Assembly (NCBI RefSeq): GCF_001956045.1
Contig: NZ_MRTH01000040.1
Coordinates: 1-64,000 of the forward strand
Direction of reading: 5' to 3'
Length of the DNA: 64,000 bases
DNA from: Paenibacillus sp. FSL H7-0331
GTDB taxonomy: Bacteria; Bacillota; Bacilli; Paenibacillales; NBRC-103111
Below are positions 26,991 to 35,440 of this stretch, piece after piece (positions within the stretch are counted from its first letter, which is position 1; each line of letters opens with the position of its first letter). The notes under the pieces are model-generated. The model saw only the letters and a program-made list of their open reading frames with translations, made no database searches and was not told the DNA's origin. Position numbers and translations under genes: made by a program.

Positions 26991-29192
26991 TTATGAAGTA
27001 TATTGTGGAGGAAATCCTAATAGTTTTGCAATTCTGGCTACCAGTTCTTGCTGTGAAATCATCATTTGATAAATTTCGTCATATTGTTTGTTACGCATTT
27101 CTTCTCTTTTGATGTCTTGCTCTTCAATATCCGTTACTTTTTCTGTGAGTGTCTGCACCGCACTGCGCAGCTCTGTAACTTCTTCAGACATACCATCATA
27201 ACGTGCGTTCAGCGATTCTGCTGTGGTCAATAATTCATTTTTGATGTCCTGCTCTACCATTTCGGTTACATTTTCTGCGAATGTCTTTATCACGCTGCGC
27301 AGTTCCGTAACTTCTTCAGACATATCATCAAACCGTGTGTTCACTGATTCTGCTGTGGCTATTAATTCATTTTTGATATCCTGCTCTACAATTTCGGTTA
27401 CATTTTCTGTGAGTGTTTGTAGCTCGCTGCGCAGTTCCGTAACTTCTTCAGACATACCATCAAACCGTGTGTTCACTGATTCTACCGTGGCTATTAATTC
27501 ACTTTTAATGTCTCGCTCTTCAATATCCGTTACTTTTTCTGTGAGTGTTTGTAGCTCGCTACGCAGTTCCGTAACTTCTTCAGACATATCATCAAACCGT
27601 GTGTTTACTGTTTCTACCGTGGCTATTAATTCACTTTTGATGTCTTGCTCTACAATATCCGTTACTTTTTCTGTTAGTGTCTGCATCTCGCTGCGCAGTT
27701 CCGTAACTTCTTCTGACATATCACCAAACCGTGTGTTCACTGATTCTACCGTGGCTATTAATTCACTCTTGATGTCTTGCTCTACAATTTCGGTTACACT
27801 TTCTGTAAGTGTCTGTAGCTCACTGCGCAGTTCTGTAACTTCTTCAAACATACCGTCATAACGTGCGTTCAACGATTCTGCCGTGGCTATTAATTCACTT
27901 TTGATGTCTTGCTCTACAATTTCGGTTACGTTTTCTGTGAGTGTCTGTAGCTCACTGCGTAGTTCTGTAACTTCTTCAGACATACCGTCATAATGTGCGT
28001 TCAGCGATTCTGCCGTGGCTATTAATTCACTTTTGATGTCTTGCTCAACAATATCCGTTACTTTTTCTGTAAGTGTCTGTATCTCGCTGCGCAAATCCGT
28101 CACTTCTTCAGACATACCGTCATACCGTGTGTTCAGCGATTCTGCTGTGGCCAATAATTCATTTTTGATATCCTGCTCTACAATTTCCGTTACATTTTCT
28201 GCAAGTGTCTTTATCTCGCTGCGCAGTTCTGTAACTTCTTCAGACATACCGTCATACCGTTTGTTCAGCGATTCTGCTGTGGTTATTAATTCACTTTTGA
28301 TATCCTGCTGTACAATGTCCGTTACATTTTTTGTGAGTGTCTTTATGTCACTGCGCAGTTCTGTGACTTCATCAGATACGCTCTCATACCGTGTGGTAAG
28401 TGTCTGCATAACATTACCTAGTACGGTTACTTTAACGGATACACCGTCATATCGTGTGTCCTGAGATTCTGCAACGGCAATTAATTCACTTTTGATGTCT
28501 TGTTCAACAATTTCGGTTACGTTTTCTGTAAGTGTCTGTATCACATTGCGAAGTTCTGCGACTTCTTCTGACACACCACCATATCTTGTATTTAGTAATT
28601 CAACTTTGGAAGTAATTTCATTTGTAACATCTTGTTGTAAAACTTCATGTATTTTTCCCGTGAGTACTTGGAGAATATTACGCAGCTCAATGACTTCTTT
28701 ACTTAACTGAACGTTTGAGCTATCTATAATTGGCGACAAAAGCGTGCCGTACTCCTTAGACGCTATAGTAACCTTTTGAATCATATCCTGTAAATGGTCT
28801 TTAACATCCTTGGGTTGTCTGTTAGCTTCTAATTTTTGTTTAAGTATCTCGACAACATTCCGTAGTTCCGTCGTCTCCTTACTAAACGGAATCTCGAGGT
28901 TATGAATATTAGGTGTTTCAGAGGTTTCAGGCGTTTCGCTTTCATTCATTTCGGTAACAGCCTGTTGGCGCATTTCCTGTAAATGGTCTTTTATATGCTT
29001 AATTGATTTATTGGCATCCCTCATCTTGGAAATGATCTCGAAAATATTTAGTGCTTCTTCTGTGTATCTGAGGGAACCATTCATAACTACAGTCGGAAAA
29101 TATTCGCGATATTGGTTTGACCAACCAGTAACAGCAGTACGCGTTTTCCCAAGTTTATTGGCGATCTCAGAAAGCTTATAAGTTTTTTTCAT
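26991..29192 (-). CDS. MerR-like DNA-binding protein with a long repeat coiled coil
   Basis: A 733-residue protein. The N-terminal 75 residues form a MerR-like winged helix-turn-helix (YKLSEIANKLGKTRTAVTGW, then SLRYTEEALNIFEIISKMRD). The rest is almost pure alpha-helical coiled coil, mainly about 11 copies of a 44-residue unit containing MSEEVTELRSE and EQDIK. It ends in a short distinct tail, IAKLLGFPPQYTS. ATG at 29192 has AAGGAG upstream; the frame extends to 29240 without need. Related MerR-like plus coiled-coil proteins occur on Bacillus plasmids and phages with roles in regulation or segregation. I cannot assign a function: a DNA-tethered filament or nucleoid-organising protein is possible. 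Confidence 0.7.
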   Translation of the reverse strand: MKKTYKLSEIANKLGKTRTAVTGWSNQYREYFPTVVMNGSLRYTEEALNIFEIISKMRDANKSIKHIKDHLQEMRQQAVTEMNESETPETSETPNIHNLEIPFSKETTELRNVVEILKQKLEANRQPKDVKDHLQDMIQKVTIASKEYGTLLSPIIDSSNVQLSKEVIELRNILQVLTGKIHEVLQQDVTNEITSKVELLNTRYGGVSEEVAELRNVIQTLTENVTEIVEQDIKSELIAVAESQDTRYDGVSVKVTVLGNVMQTLTTRYESVSDEVTELRSDIKTLTKNVTDIVQQDIKSELITTAESLNKRYDGMSEEVTELRSEIKTLAENVTEIVEQDIKNELLATAESLNTRYDGMSEEVTDLRSEIQTLTEKVTDIVEQDIKSELIATAESLNAHYDGMSEEVTELRSELQTLTENVTEIVEQDIKSELIATAESLNARYDGMFEEVTELRSELQTLTESVTEIVEQDIKSELIATVESVNTRFGDMSEEVTELRSEMQTLTEKVTDIVEQDIKSELIATVETVNTRFDDMSEEVTELRSELQTLTEKVTDIEERDIKSELIATVESVNTRFDGMSEEVTELRSELQTLTENVTEIVEQDIKNELIATAESVNTRFDDMSEEVTELRSVIKTFAENVTEMVEQDIKNELLTTAESLNARYDGMSEEVTELRSAVQTLTEKVTDIEEQDIKREEMRNKQYDEIYQMMISQQELVARIAKLLGFPPQYTS
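27115..28610 (-). repeat. Tandem 132-bp coding repeats
   Basis: About eleven head-to-tail copies of 132 bp (44 codons) with strong DNA similarity; each includes a GACATACC/GACATATC-type junction and an ACTTCTTC stretch on the plus strand. One unit (near 28400) is irregular, with an internal partial duplication. Copies at the upstream end are more diverged, as in an array growing from one side. Confidence 0.85.
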
Positions 29193-29322
29193 TGTATGCT
29201 CCTTCGTCCTTTCTTCTTTAAATAATTTTTGTCGTACCATTAGGCTATAGCTGTTTCATTTTATTCAGGACACTATATAAATGACAATGAAAGAAGAAAA
29301 TAACACCTGGTACACTTACCAC

Positions 29323-29380
29323 AAACCAAAGAGCCCTCTCTGGCTCATTCCTCTAGAGGAATAGCACATAAGAAGGCTTA
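29323..29380. repeat. Dispersed structured element, copy 1
   Basis: A 58-base element with hairpin GAGCC/GGCTC (29331-29346), a perfect palindrome ATTCCTCTAGAGGAAT (29347-29362) and a closing AGAAGGCTT. A second copy lies at 52233-52291. The AGCC strand can pair with either the internal GGCT or the final GGCT, giving mutually exclusive folds. It lies between the coiled-coil gene and tatA. Confidence 0.6.
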
Positions 29381-29418
29381 TTGTGAACGACATGTTGTAC
29401 CAACCTGTTTCGTTTAGA

Positions 29419-29625
29419 TTAAAGCGGCTTAGCCGACAAATCCTTCTCTGCTTTTGGCTCTGGTTCTTCTTTAGTTTCGGATACTAACTCTCTGGCTGAT
29501 GCTTTAAATTCATGAAGTGTACGACCGACAGCCCGACCCAGCTCCGGCAATTTGGAAGGTCCGAATAAAATGAGTATGACAACAAGAATCATGATAAGTC
29601 CTGGAATACCAATATTTTGCAACAT
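29419..29625 (-). CDS. tatA: Twin-arginine translocase subunit TatA
   Basis: A 68-residue protein with the TatA/E layout: one N-terminal membrane helix ([16 protein letters not shown]), the hinge [20 protein letters not shown], an amphipathic helix and a charged soluble tail. TatA oligomers make the passage for folded proteins. It is 29 bases downstream of the RidA gene and the last gene of the oxidase operon; its partner TatC is encoded on the other side of the divergent promoter. Confidence 0.93.
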   Translation of the reverse strand: MLQNIGIPGLIMILVVILILFGPSKLPELGRAVGRTLHEFKASARELVSETKEEPEPKAEKDLSAKPL

Positions 29626-29654
29626 ATGACATCACTCCCTATATAATGGATAGA

Positions 29655-30215
29655 TTAATTTTGATTATGTTTTTTAGGATATACAGCGACTGCTTCAACT
29701 TCAATTAACCAATCATCATTAACAAGGCTCGCAACACCGACCGTTGAGCGTGCGGTTTTTACCGGATTGTCCGGTTTATTGAAATACTCGGCATAGGCTT
29801 CATTCCAGCCCGCGTAATCAAATTTGTTATCTTTGCTCTTATCAGCCGTTAAATAAGCGCGGAGGTAAATCACATCGTTCATGGTCAAGCCTTTCTCCGC
29901 GAGCTGCTTCTCAAAATTTTTGAATACCCCAATTGCTTGTGTCTTCGTATCGCCATAACGCTCATATACGGTTGCTCCATCTTTATTTAATAAAGGAGGA
30001 ACGGTGCCGCTGGTATACAGGTAAGCAGCGCCGGCAGGGACAGAAACTCCACTGGAAATTGTCGACGTTGCGCTTCCATAAAATTCAGACTCATAAATCG
30101 GCTCCGCATTTATTTTATTCGGCTTGTCCGGCTCGTCTGCTGCAAAAGCCGTGATACTGATCGCACCAGACATAACAGCAAGCAGCAGCATAGATTTCAT
30201 ATTTTTCTTTAGCAT
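29655..30215 (-). CDS. Secreted RidA/YjgF-family protein
   Basis: A 186-residue protein: a signal peptide (1-25, ending AFA-AD) followed by a RidA-like domain. The family hydrolyses reactive enamine/imine products of amino-acid oxidation to 2-oxo acids and ammonia. The key arginine that holds the substrate carboxylate is present in TARSTVGVASL (about 155-165), followed by the conserved IEVEAVAVYP. Most RidA proteins are cytosolic, so the signal peptide is unusual. The gene is 38 bases downstream of a predicted exported amino-acid oxidase, whose product would be its substrate. Confidence 0.82.
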   Translation of the reverse strand: MLKKNMKSMLLLAVMSGAISITAFAADEPDKPNKINAEPIYESEFYGSATSTISSGVSVPAGAAYLYTSGTVPPLLNKDGATVYERYGDTKTQAIGVFKNFEKQLAEKGLTMNDVIYLRAYLTADKSKDNKFDYAGWNEAYAEYFNKPDNPVKTARSTVGVASLVNDDWLIEVEAVAVYPKKHNQN

Positions 30216-30253
30216 AAGTTCACAGGTCTCCTCTTCTGTTCGATAATGAGCTA

Positions 30254-31861
30254 TTAAGCCTTCAATACACGCTGGTGGAGCTCGGTGACAACTTTACGCG
30301 CCGACTCAATTCCGCCAGCCATCCAAGCTGTAATGTAGCTCATGTGCTCCCCGGCCAGATAAATCCTGCCGTCTGGCTTGCACAGCGTCTGATAATGGGT
30401 TTTCCGATCCTCTTCCGTATAAGCAGCCCATCCACCCTGGTTGTACTTAATATTTTTCCAATGGATGGAGAACGAGGTTTCGAACTCTTTATAAAATTGC
30501 GGGTGAATTTTGGCGCCTGTGCTTAGTGCATATTGCTCACGCTGCGCAAGAGTCATTGCACCTAATCGGTCTGCAGCAGCTCCGTTTGCATAGTAGGCAA
30601 GCAAAATTCCCTTCTGAGCGTTGTATCCGGTTGGAGGATAGTAGATCGAGGCCACATCGGTATTGGTTACCGTAGTACCCCCATATAGCTGCTCATCCGT
30701 TTCCCAGAAGCGACGTTTGAACTGGATGCCCAGCTTACCTGCAGAGGCATAATTGATACTGGAGATCGCTTTCTGCATTTCCGGTGAGAAGTCAGCCGGG
30801 ATATTGCGAAGCACTGGCAATGGAATCGTGCAAATACAGAAATCACCAGTGATTTCTTTTATTGCCCCGGTGTCTCTATTCTTGTAAACAACCCGGACTC
30901 CGCTATCGTCCTGACGGATTTCACTAACCTCAGCGTGGAATACCATATTATGGCCAACTCGCTTCTCGAATGCTTGCGGGATTTTGTCCATGCCGCCAAC
31001 CGGATGGAACATCATCATTTGTTGGTCATACCCATACTCGCTGGAGAAGAAGTTGCCAAAGCCCGAGCTAATGATCGCGTTCACATCGAACGGGTCACGG
31101 ATGACTCCGGCATCGAGCTTGCCGCCCGGTTCTGATTGATAGCCTCCCCGGGAGGAGCCTTTGTAGAACAGGTCCGCATTGAGGTCGCCTTCGCGCTTCA
31201 AATACGCAACCAGTTTCTCTTTTTCCTCAGCATTCAACGGCAAATCAAGTGCATTCTGGTTGACTGCTTTGGCCAGCATCTCAGAGACATAACCTCTAAC
31301 GTCTGCTTTTACTGCACGCTTTCTAATTTTTTGCCCGGATAATGCACCAACATTTTCGCTATAGTAATAACCGTGATCGTTAACATTATTAAATGGTTCT
31401 ATGGGAATGCCGAATTTACGTATGTACTCCATCGTTACATGGAACTGCGGGATACGCATGGGCCCTGCATTCAGGTACATGTGCTCTCCGCTATCAAAAC
31501 GTGCAACCTGCTTCACACCGCCAATCTCCGTAACCGTTGTACCTTTCCTTACAGACCAGATTCTCCCCCCAGAGCGAGAACGCGCTTCAAGAATCGTACA
31601 ATCGTACCCTGCCTCCTCCAGCTCATAAGCTGCTGTCATCCCGGCAATCCCACCACCAAGAATGATGACCCGCTTGCCGTTACGATTCGTTAAGGATAAA
31701 TCGTTTCTACTCGGTGGCGTGTACTCCGCTGCTTTCATTGTTTCGGGAGAAAATAATCCCATGGTACCCATTACACTGAATAAGGCAGCTGATCCTCCGA
31801 TTTTACCGACAGTAGTCAAGAACTGTCTTCGTGTAATCTCATTTGGTCCTTTGTTTTCCAT
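30254..31861 (-). CDS. Tat-exported flavin amine oxidase, L-amino-acid-oxidase-like
   Basis: A 535-residue FAD enzyme. The N-terminus holds a twin-arginine signal, TRRQFLTTVG, then a hydrophobic stretch (about 10-40). The FAD-binding motif VIILGGGIAGMTAAYELE (about 63) is followed by LEARSRSGGRIWS; LNAGPMRIPQFH resembles the substrate-arginine region of bacterial L-amino acid oxidases. The C-terminal flavin motif is RIYLAGEHMSYITAWMAGGI. It should oxidise amino acids to imino acids plus peroxide outside the membrane. ATG at 31861 is chosen: AGGAG lies 9 bases upstream and the Tat signal follows. The RidA and TatA genes follow in the operon. Confidence 0.87.
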   Translation of the reverse strand: MENKGPNEITRRQFLTTVGKIGGSAALFSVMGTMGLFSPETMKAAEYTPPSRNDLSLTNRNGKRVIILGGGIAGMTAAYELEEAGYDCTILEARSRSGGRIWSVRKGTTVTEIGGVKQVARFDSGEHMYLNAGPMRIPQFHVTMEYIRKFGIPIEPFNNVNDHGYYYSENVGALSGQKIRKRAVKADVRGYVSEMLAKAVNQNALDLPLNAEEKEKLVAYLKREGDLNADLFYKGSSRGGYQSEPGGKLDAGVIRDPFDVNAIISSGFGNFFSSEYGYDQQMMMFHPVGGMDKIPQAFEKRVGHNMVFHAEVSEIRQDDSGVRVVYKNRDTGAIKEITGDFCICTIPLPVLRNIPADFSPEMQKAISSINYASAGKLGIQFKRRFWETDEQLYGGTTVTNTDVASIYYPPTGYNAQKGILLAYYANGAAADRLGAMTLAQREQYALSTGAKIHPQFYKEFETSFSIHWKNIKYNQGGWAAYTEEDRKTHYQTLCKPDGRIYLAGEHMSYITAWMAGGIESARKVVTELHQRVLKA

Positions 31862-31937
31862 CTTAACACTCTCCTGTTCAGCTATCATTGAATCTGAAAA
31901 TAACCATACCAAATTTTAAAACATGTGTATTAATTTA

Positions 31938-31954
31938 TGTTAGTAAATCTAACA
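31938..31954. promoter_or_regulatory. Perfect GlnR/TnrA box
   Basis: TGTTAGTAAATCTAACA matches the GlnR/TnrA consensus TGTNA-N7-TNACA at every position and is a near-perfect palindrome. It sits between the oxidase operon and the regulator-tatC operon; a TAAAAT-like -10 for the oxidase lies at 31913-31918. Confidence 0.8.
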
Positions 31955-32096
31955 TAGTTTTTTTGGCTCACTATCAAAATTAGGTAGTTTTTACCATGAA
32001 AAAAGAATTCATACTTGATATCATGTTGGAAATGATGTAAGTTTAGTGCCAATGCAACCCTTTTCATTTATTACTTCATGCAAAACAAATGTTTAA

Positions 32097-32114
32097 TGTG
32101 ACGTAAATATTACA
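32097..32114. promoter_or_regulatory. Second GlnR/TnrA-like half-site pair, spacing off by one
   Basis: TGTGA and TTACA are correct half sites but are separated by 8 bases, not 7. It lies directly before the SD of the regulator gene, where binding would autorepress. Weaker evidence than the site at 31938. Confidence 0.35.
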
Positions 32115-32133
32115 TGGTTTGGAGGTTGTTAGT

Positions 32134-32379
32134 GTGAAGGAAAAAGTGATGGGAATTGGAGTGGTATGTGAATTAACAGGACTTTCCGAACGGCAAATTC
32201 GGTATTATGAGGAAAGGCAGCTGATTAGTCCTGACCGAACTCAGGGACGCACCCGCAAATACTCGTTCGAGGATGTGGAGAGGATTAAGGAAATACAGCA
32301 GAAGATGATGGAAGGCTTTAATACTTTCGAAATCAGACAGTTGGCTGCAAAAGGCCGGTTGAAACTCAAATACAGCTGA
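32134..32379 (+). CDS. TnrA/GlnR-like MerR-family regulator
   Basis: An 81-residue DNA-binding protein closely resembling the N-terminal part of Tnr[21 protein letters not shown] (helix-turn-helix), then [18 protein letters not shown]. TnrA and GlnR control nitrogen genes in Firmicutes in response to glutamine synthetase. It ends soon after the DNA-binding domain, lacking the C-terminal tail by which TnrA contacts glutamine synthetase. GTG at 32134 is chosen (GGAGG 8 bases upstream) over TTG at 32119, which overlaps that SD. It is followed by tatC after 20 bases and faces the oxidase operon. Confidence 0.85.
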   Translation: MKEKVMGIGVVCELTGLSERQIRYYEERQLISPDRTQGRTRKYSFEDVERIKEIQQKMMEGFNTFEIRQLAAKGRLKLKYS

Positions 32380-32399
32380 ATAAGAAAGGGAGATATCTG

Positions 32400-33140
32400 A
32401 TGAACGAGCCTAACGCAATGACATTCCTCGGACATGTAGGAGAACTGCGCAAACGAATCATTCTTGTTTTAGCTGTAGTCGTTATAGCGATGATAGCCGG
32501 CTTATTCATAGCTCCGCAAATTTTACATTTTTTAAAAAGCATGCCCCCCGCCTCCGACATGGTCTGGAATGTGTTCTCTCCGTGGGATAGCGCAAAAATT
32601 TATATGAGCGTAGCACTGGCCTTCTCCATTGTCGTTTCATTGCCTTATATCCTTTATCAAATTTGGGCTTTCGTCAAAAAGGGTTTAAGGCCCGTTGAGC
32701 AGGATGCGGCATTTTTATACATACCTTTTGCATTTATCTCTTTTATTATTGGGCTTAGCTTTTCGTATTTTATTGTGTTTCCGATGAGCCTTGCCTTCAC
32801 CACAAGCATTACCAAAAACCTGGGGTTCTCTGAAACCTACGGTGTTTATCAATACTTTTCTTTTATGTTTAATATCATTCTGCCTGTTTCCCTTGCGTTT
32901 GAGCTTCCCATCATCGTGATGTTTCTGACCAAGCTGGGAGTGTTGAATCCTAAACGGCTGAATGCTTTACGTCGGCATGCTTATCTGATTCTGGTCATTA
33001 CGGCCAGCTTGATCTCACCTCCAGAAATTATTTCTCATCTTATGGTCTTTGTTCCACTTGTTTTATTGTATGAGATCAGTATCGTGCTCTCTGGTGTAGT
33101 CTACCGTCGTAAGAATCACAAAGCTTTTGCCAGTGGGTGA
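32400..33140 (+). CDS. tatC: Twin-arginine translocase subunit TatC
   Basis: A 246-residue membrane protein with six hydrophobic segments. Family landmarks: FLGHVGELRKRI at the N-terminus (signal-recognition site), IWAFVKKGLRPVEQ in the first loop region, FELPIIVMFLTKLG and ITASLISPPE near the end. TatC recognises the twin-arginine signal. The SD AAAGGGAG lies before the ATG. It is co-transcribed with the TnrA-like regulator and completes the Tat pair with the divergent tatA. Confidence 0.94.
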   Translation: MNEPNAMTFLGHVGELRKRIILVLAVVVIAMIAGLFIAPQILHFLKSMPPASDMVWNVFSPWDSAKIYMSVALAFSIVVSLPYILYQIWAFVKKGLRPVEQDAAFLYIPFAFISFIIGLSFSYFIVFPMSLAFTTSITKNLGFSETYGVYQYFSFMFNIILPVSLAFELPIIVMFLTKLGVLNPKRLNALRRHAYLILVITASLISPPEIISHLMVFVPLVLLYEISIVLSGVVYRRKNHKAFASG

Positions 33141-33195
33141 GATCGGTGTATGGAAGGAGATGCGGGGAATACGCATAGGTCTGGAGAACGACTAC

Positions 33196-33221
33196 AAGGC
33201 AGCTATTGAGGTAGCTGCCTT
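33196..33221 (+). terminator. Hairpin after tatC
   Basis: AAGGCAGCT pairs perfectly with AGCTGCCTT around an 8-base loop, 55 bases past the tatC stop. There is no T-run, so termination strength is uncertain. Confidence 0.5.
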
Positions 33222-33328
33222 GGTGGTTGTGGACTGAGTTTCGATAAATTATATGATCCGACTCCTCCAATAGTAATCGACAGAACGTAGTTCAGCGAAA
33301 TAGAGATGGAAATCACAAGAATATGACC

Positions 33329-33643
33329 TCAGAAAGCATGTTGCATTTTACCTATCTGACCAAGTACTATAGTAAGAATACCAATTAATATAATAAGTAT
33401 AATGGGCGAAAGCAAGAAATATATGACCACCTTTTCTTCCAAAAACATTTTTTTGAACGATGGTATATATAAAGAAACTATTAATAATATAGCTGCAAAT
33501 CCAGAATATATTATCCACCATATTATGAATGGGTTATGGTATAAAAATAAAATCCCTGTGATCCATACGGTAAGGAAAATATAAGAAATCATCAATCTAA
33601 TTCTACGTTTCTTTCTTGTCGGTTGATTGTCAGATATTTCCAT
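33329..33643 (-). CDS. Small three-helix membrane protein, paralogue A
   Basis: A 104-residue protein with a basic N-terminus (NQPTRKKRRIRL) and three hydrophobic segments (about 18-36, 41-60, 75-95). It is a tandem paralogue of the 33681-33998 product: both begin D/N-NQP-RKKRR-RL and share a cytosolic loop ending in EEK. GGGGGAGATTT precedes the ATG. I do not recognise a family; function unknown. Confidence 0.6.
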   Translation of the reverse strand: MEISDNQPTRKKRRIRLMISYIFLTVWITGILFLYHNPFIIWWIIYSGFAAILLIVSLYIPSFKKMFLEEKVVIYFLLSPIILIILIGILTIVLGQIGKMQHAF

Positions 33644-33680
33644 AAATCTCCCCCAGTTTTATTCATTAAAATATATCAAC

Positions 33681-33998
33681 TCAAGCTCCAGCTGCAGAAT
33701 TCGTAATATAATATATCCATGTGAAGACTCCAATAACAAACAATAACGGGCACAAAACCATAATAGCTGCTAATTTCTCCTCTTTATACATGTTCCGGAT
33801 CGAAGGAATAAGTAAAACAACCCATGGAATTATTCCAAGTGGCGGATAAATTACTAGCCAAGGAAGTAAAAGAAATGGATGCCCAAGTAAAGTAGTAAAT
33901 AGAAGGGTACCTATAACCCAAGTTAGTAAATAGATATATGCAATTGTCAAACGAACTCGTCTTTTTTTTCTTAATGGCTGATTATTGTTCAACTTCAT
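33681..33998 (-). CDS. Small three-helix membrane protein, paralogue B
   Basis: A 105-residue protein, NNNQPLRKKRRVRLTIAYIY at the start and three hydrophobic segments with a central loop PSIRNMYKEEKLAAIM. It sits 37 bases upstream of paralogue A in the same direction. GGGGGG directly abuts the ATG at 33998, so a TTG two codons later (33992) may be the real start. No family recognised. Confidence 0.6.
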   Translation of the reverse strand: MKLNNNQPLRKKRRVRLTIAYIYLLTWVIGTLLFTTLLGHPFLLLPWLVIYPPLGIIPWVVLLIPSIRNMYKEEKLAAIMVLCPLLFVIGVFTWIYYITNSAAGA

Positions 33999-34160
33999 CC
34001 CCCCAAATGAAAGAAAAAAACAGACACTTAAACACTTCGTTCCACGCGACCGACAAGGCGAATTTTAGCCCTACTGGAAAAAGCCATACCCGGAATACAA
34101 ATAAGGTTATGGCCTGAATGTACCAGCTATTTTAAGTCTCTAACTTAGGGCATCACGGTC

Positions 34161-35252
34161 TCAATCGTAAACAAATGGGTTATTGCCTGAAGTTGGTTCA
34201 ATTTCATCTACTAAACTGCTGTTGATTCTTTTTCTGATCGCATCCGCGTCAGATTTCGGCTCCTTCTTAGGCTCAATTTGAATAACTGCGTCTGGGGTTA
34301 AAGTTACATTATTTTTCACTGTATTCAGTTGTCCACTTTCACGCAAATATCGTTCGAGCAATTGATCAGCAGGTATGGCCCGTACGCTCAACCAATTCAA
34401 ATAAAGATCTCCGAACGTATCTTTAAGATACTTTCGCAATAGGGGGTTTCTGTTGTAATCCTTGAAAACTTCATAAATGTCGGAAACCTTGTTATGTTTT
34501 ACAACCCCTTTAGTATCCGTCCATTCAATAATTTGATTGGGATCATACTCTCGCACATCCTCAATCTGTAGGCTGTAACCTTCTTTTCCGATTGTTTGAA
34601 AATATATTTTGATATCGGCTTCATACTCATGCCCTTTAAGAACTTGCCATCCCTTCATCTTACCATCCGCTGGAACGTCATAAAGCTTGCTTTTAACTTC
34701 TGCTGCAGTCGGCACAACTGCTTTATGATTTCCTATATAGGCAATGCTGCTATTTTGATCATATTCAACAGGCAGACCAAGAGATTCAGCTACAGCTCTC
34801 ATAGAAACGTAGGTAGTGCCATTATAGAAAATTGTATCAGCAGACAATGCCTTACCATTAACTTTCACTTTAACCTCATTTAAATTAACGTTTATAGTAT
34901 CTACTTTTTGTGGTGAGATAGGATCATTGCTTGGCAGTGCAGGGGTAACTACATCCCATATTTTAACTTCAGGATCTGCATTTGAAATTTCTCCAAGCTG
35001 CCCAATATAAACGGTTTGGTTTTTTTGATGGTAATTGGCTGGTAATTTGAGTGTTGATGCTACGTCTCTAATGGATATGTATACAGTACCTTCATAAAGA
35101 ATCGTGTTTGTTTTTATAAGGATATCATTAACATTAATCTTGACTAGATTTAAATCCACCTTTACTTGCTGCAGGTCAGATGCCAATGCGTTGCCTTGCG
35201 TTGTTAATAAAATAGCTGTTCCTAGTAAAATGATGCGAAGTTTGGATTTCAA
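34161..35252 (-). CDS. Secreted protein with two copper-amine-oxidase-N-like domains
   Basis: A 363-residue exported protein with a signal peptide (to ALA-SD). It has two repeats of the copper-amine-oxidase N-terminal-like module; in each, NTILYEGTVYISIRDVAS or DTIFYNGTTYVSMRAVAE is followed by a VYIG or AYIG strand. The modules occur in many Paenibacillus cell-surface proteins and do not themselves imply oxidase activity. The C-terminal 190 residues are not recognised. TTG at 35252 is preferred: AAGGGAG lies 8 bases upstream; the frame extends 3 codons further. Confidence 0.7.
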   Translation of the reverse strand: MKSKLRIILLGTAILLTTQGNALASDLQQVKVDLNLVKINVNDILIKTNTILYEGTVYISIRDVASTLKLPANYHQKNQTVYIGQLGEISNADPEVKIWDVVTPALPSNDPISPQKVDTINVNLNEVKVKVNGKALSADTIFYNGTTYVSMRAVAESLGLPVEYDQNSSIAYIGNHKAVVPTAAEVKSKLYDVPADGKMKGWQVLKGHEYEADIKIYFQTIGKEGYSLQIEDVREYDPNQIIEWTDTKGVVKHNKVSDIYEVFKDYNRNPLLRKYLKDTFGDLYLNWLSVRAIPADQLLERYLRESGQLNTVKNNVTLTPDAVIQIEPKKEPKSDADAIRKRINSSLVDEIEPTSGNNPFVYD

Positions 35253-35348
35253 CGAACACACTCCCTTTTTTGTTATATATAAATTATATATGAAAAATTT
35301 GTAAAATCATAGAAATTTTAACCGATAAAATGTTGAAATTAATTACCT

Positions 35349-35393
35349 AAAAAACAACAAAACCGCCAGCAGGAATTATCCCTAAGACGGTTT
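35349..35393 (-). terminator. Terminator after secDF
   Basis: On the minus strand AAACCG (35388-35393 side) pairs with CGGTTT at 35360-35365, followed by TTGTTGTTTTTT. It lies about 50 bases downstream of the secDF stop. Confidence 0.65.
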
Positions 35394-35440
35394 CATACAA
35401 TGATAGGCAACACACAAATACGTTTTCCTATAATTCTTCT

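Noticed and set aside
27115..28610. Possible CRISPR array (regular repeats)
   Set aside because: Repeats are 132 bp, adjacent without unique spacers, in frame and code for a coiled coil.
27223..28710. Plus-strand Ser/Val-rich open frames
   Set aside because: Antisense shadows of the 132-bp coiled-coil repeats; their periodicity is the same and no SD is present.
31862..32133. Riboswitch in the divergent leader
   Set aside because: Only the GlnR/TnrA-type palindromes are seen; there is no extended conserved RNA structure or terminator/antiterminator pair.
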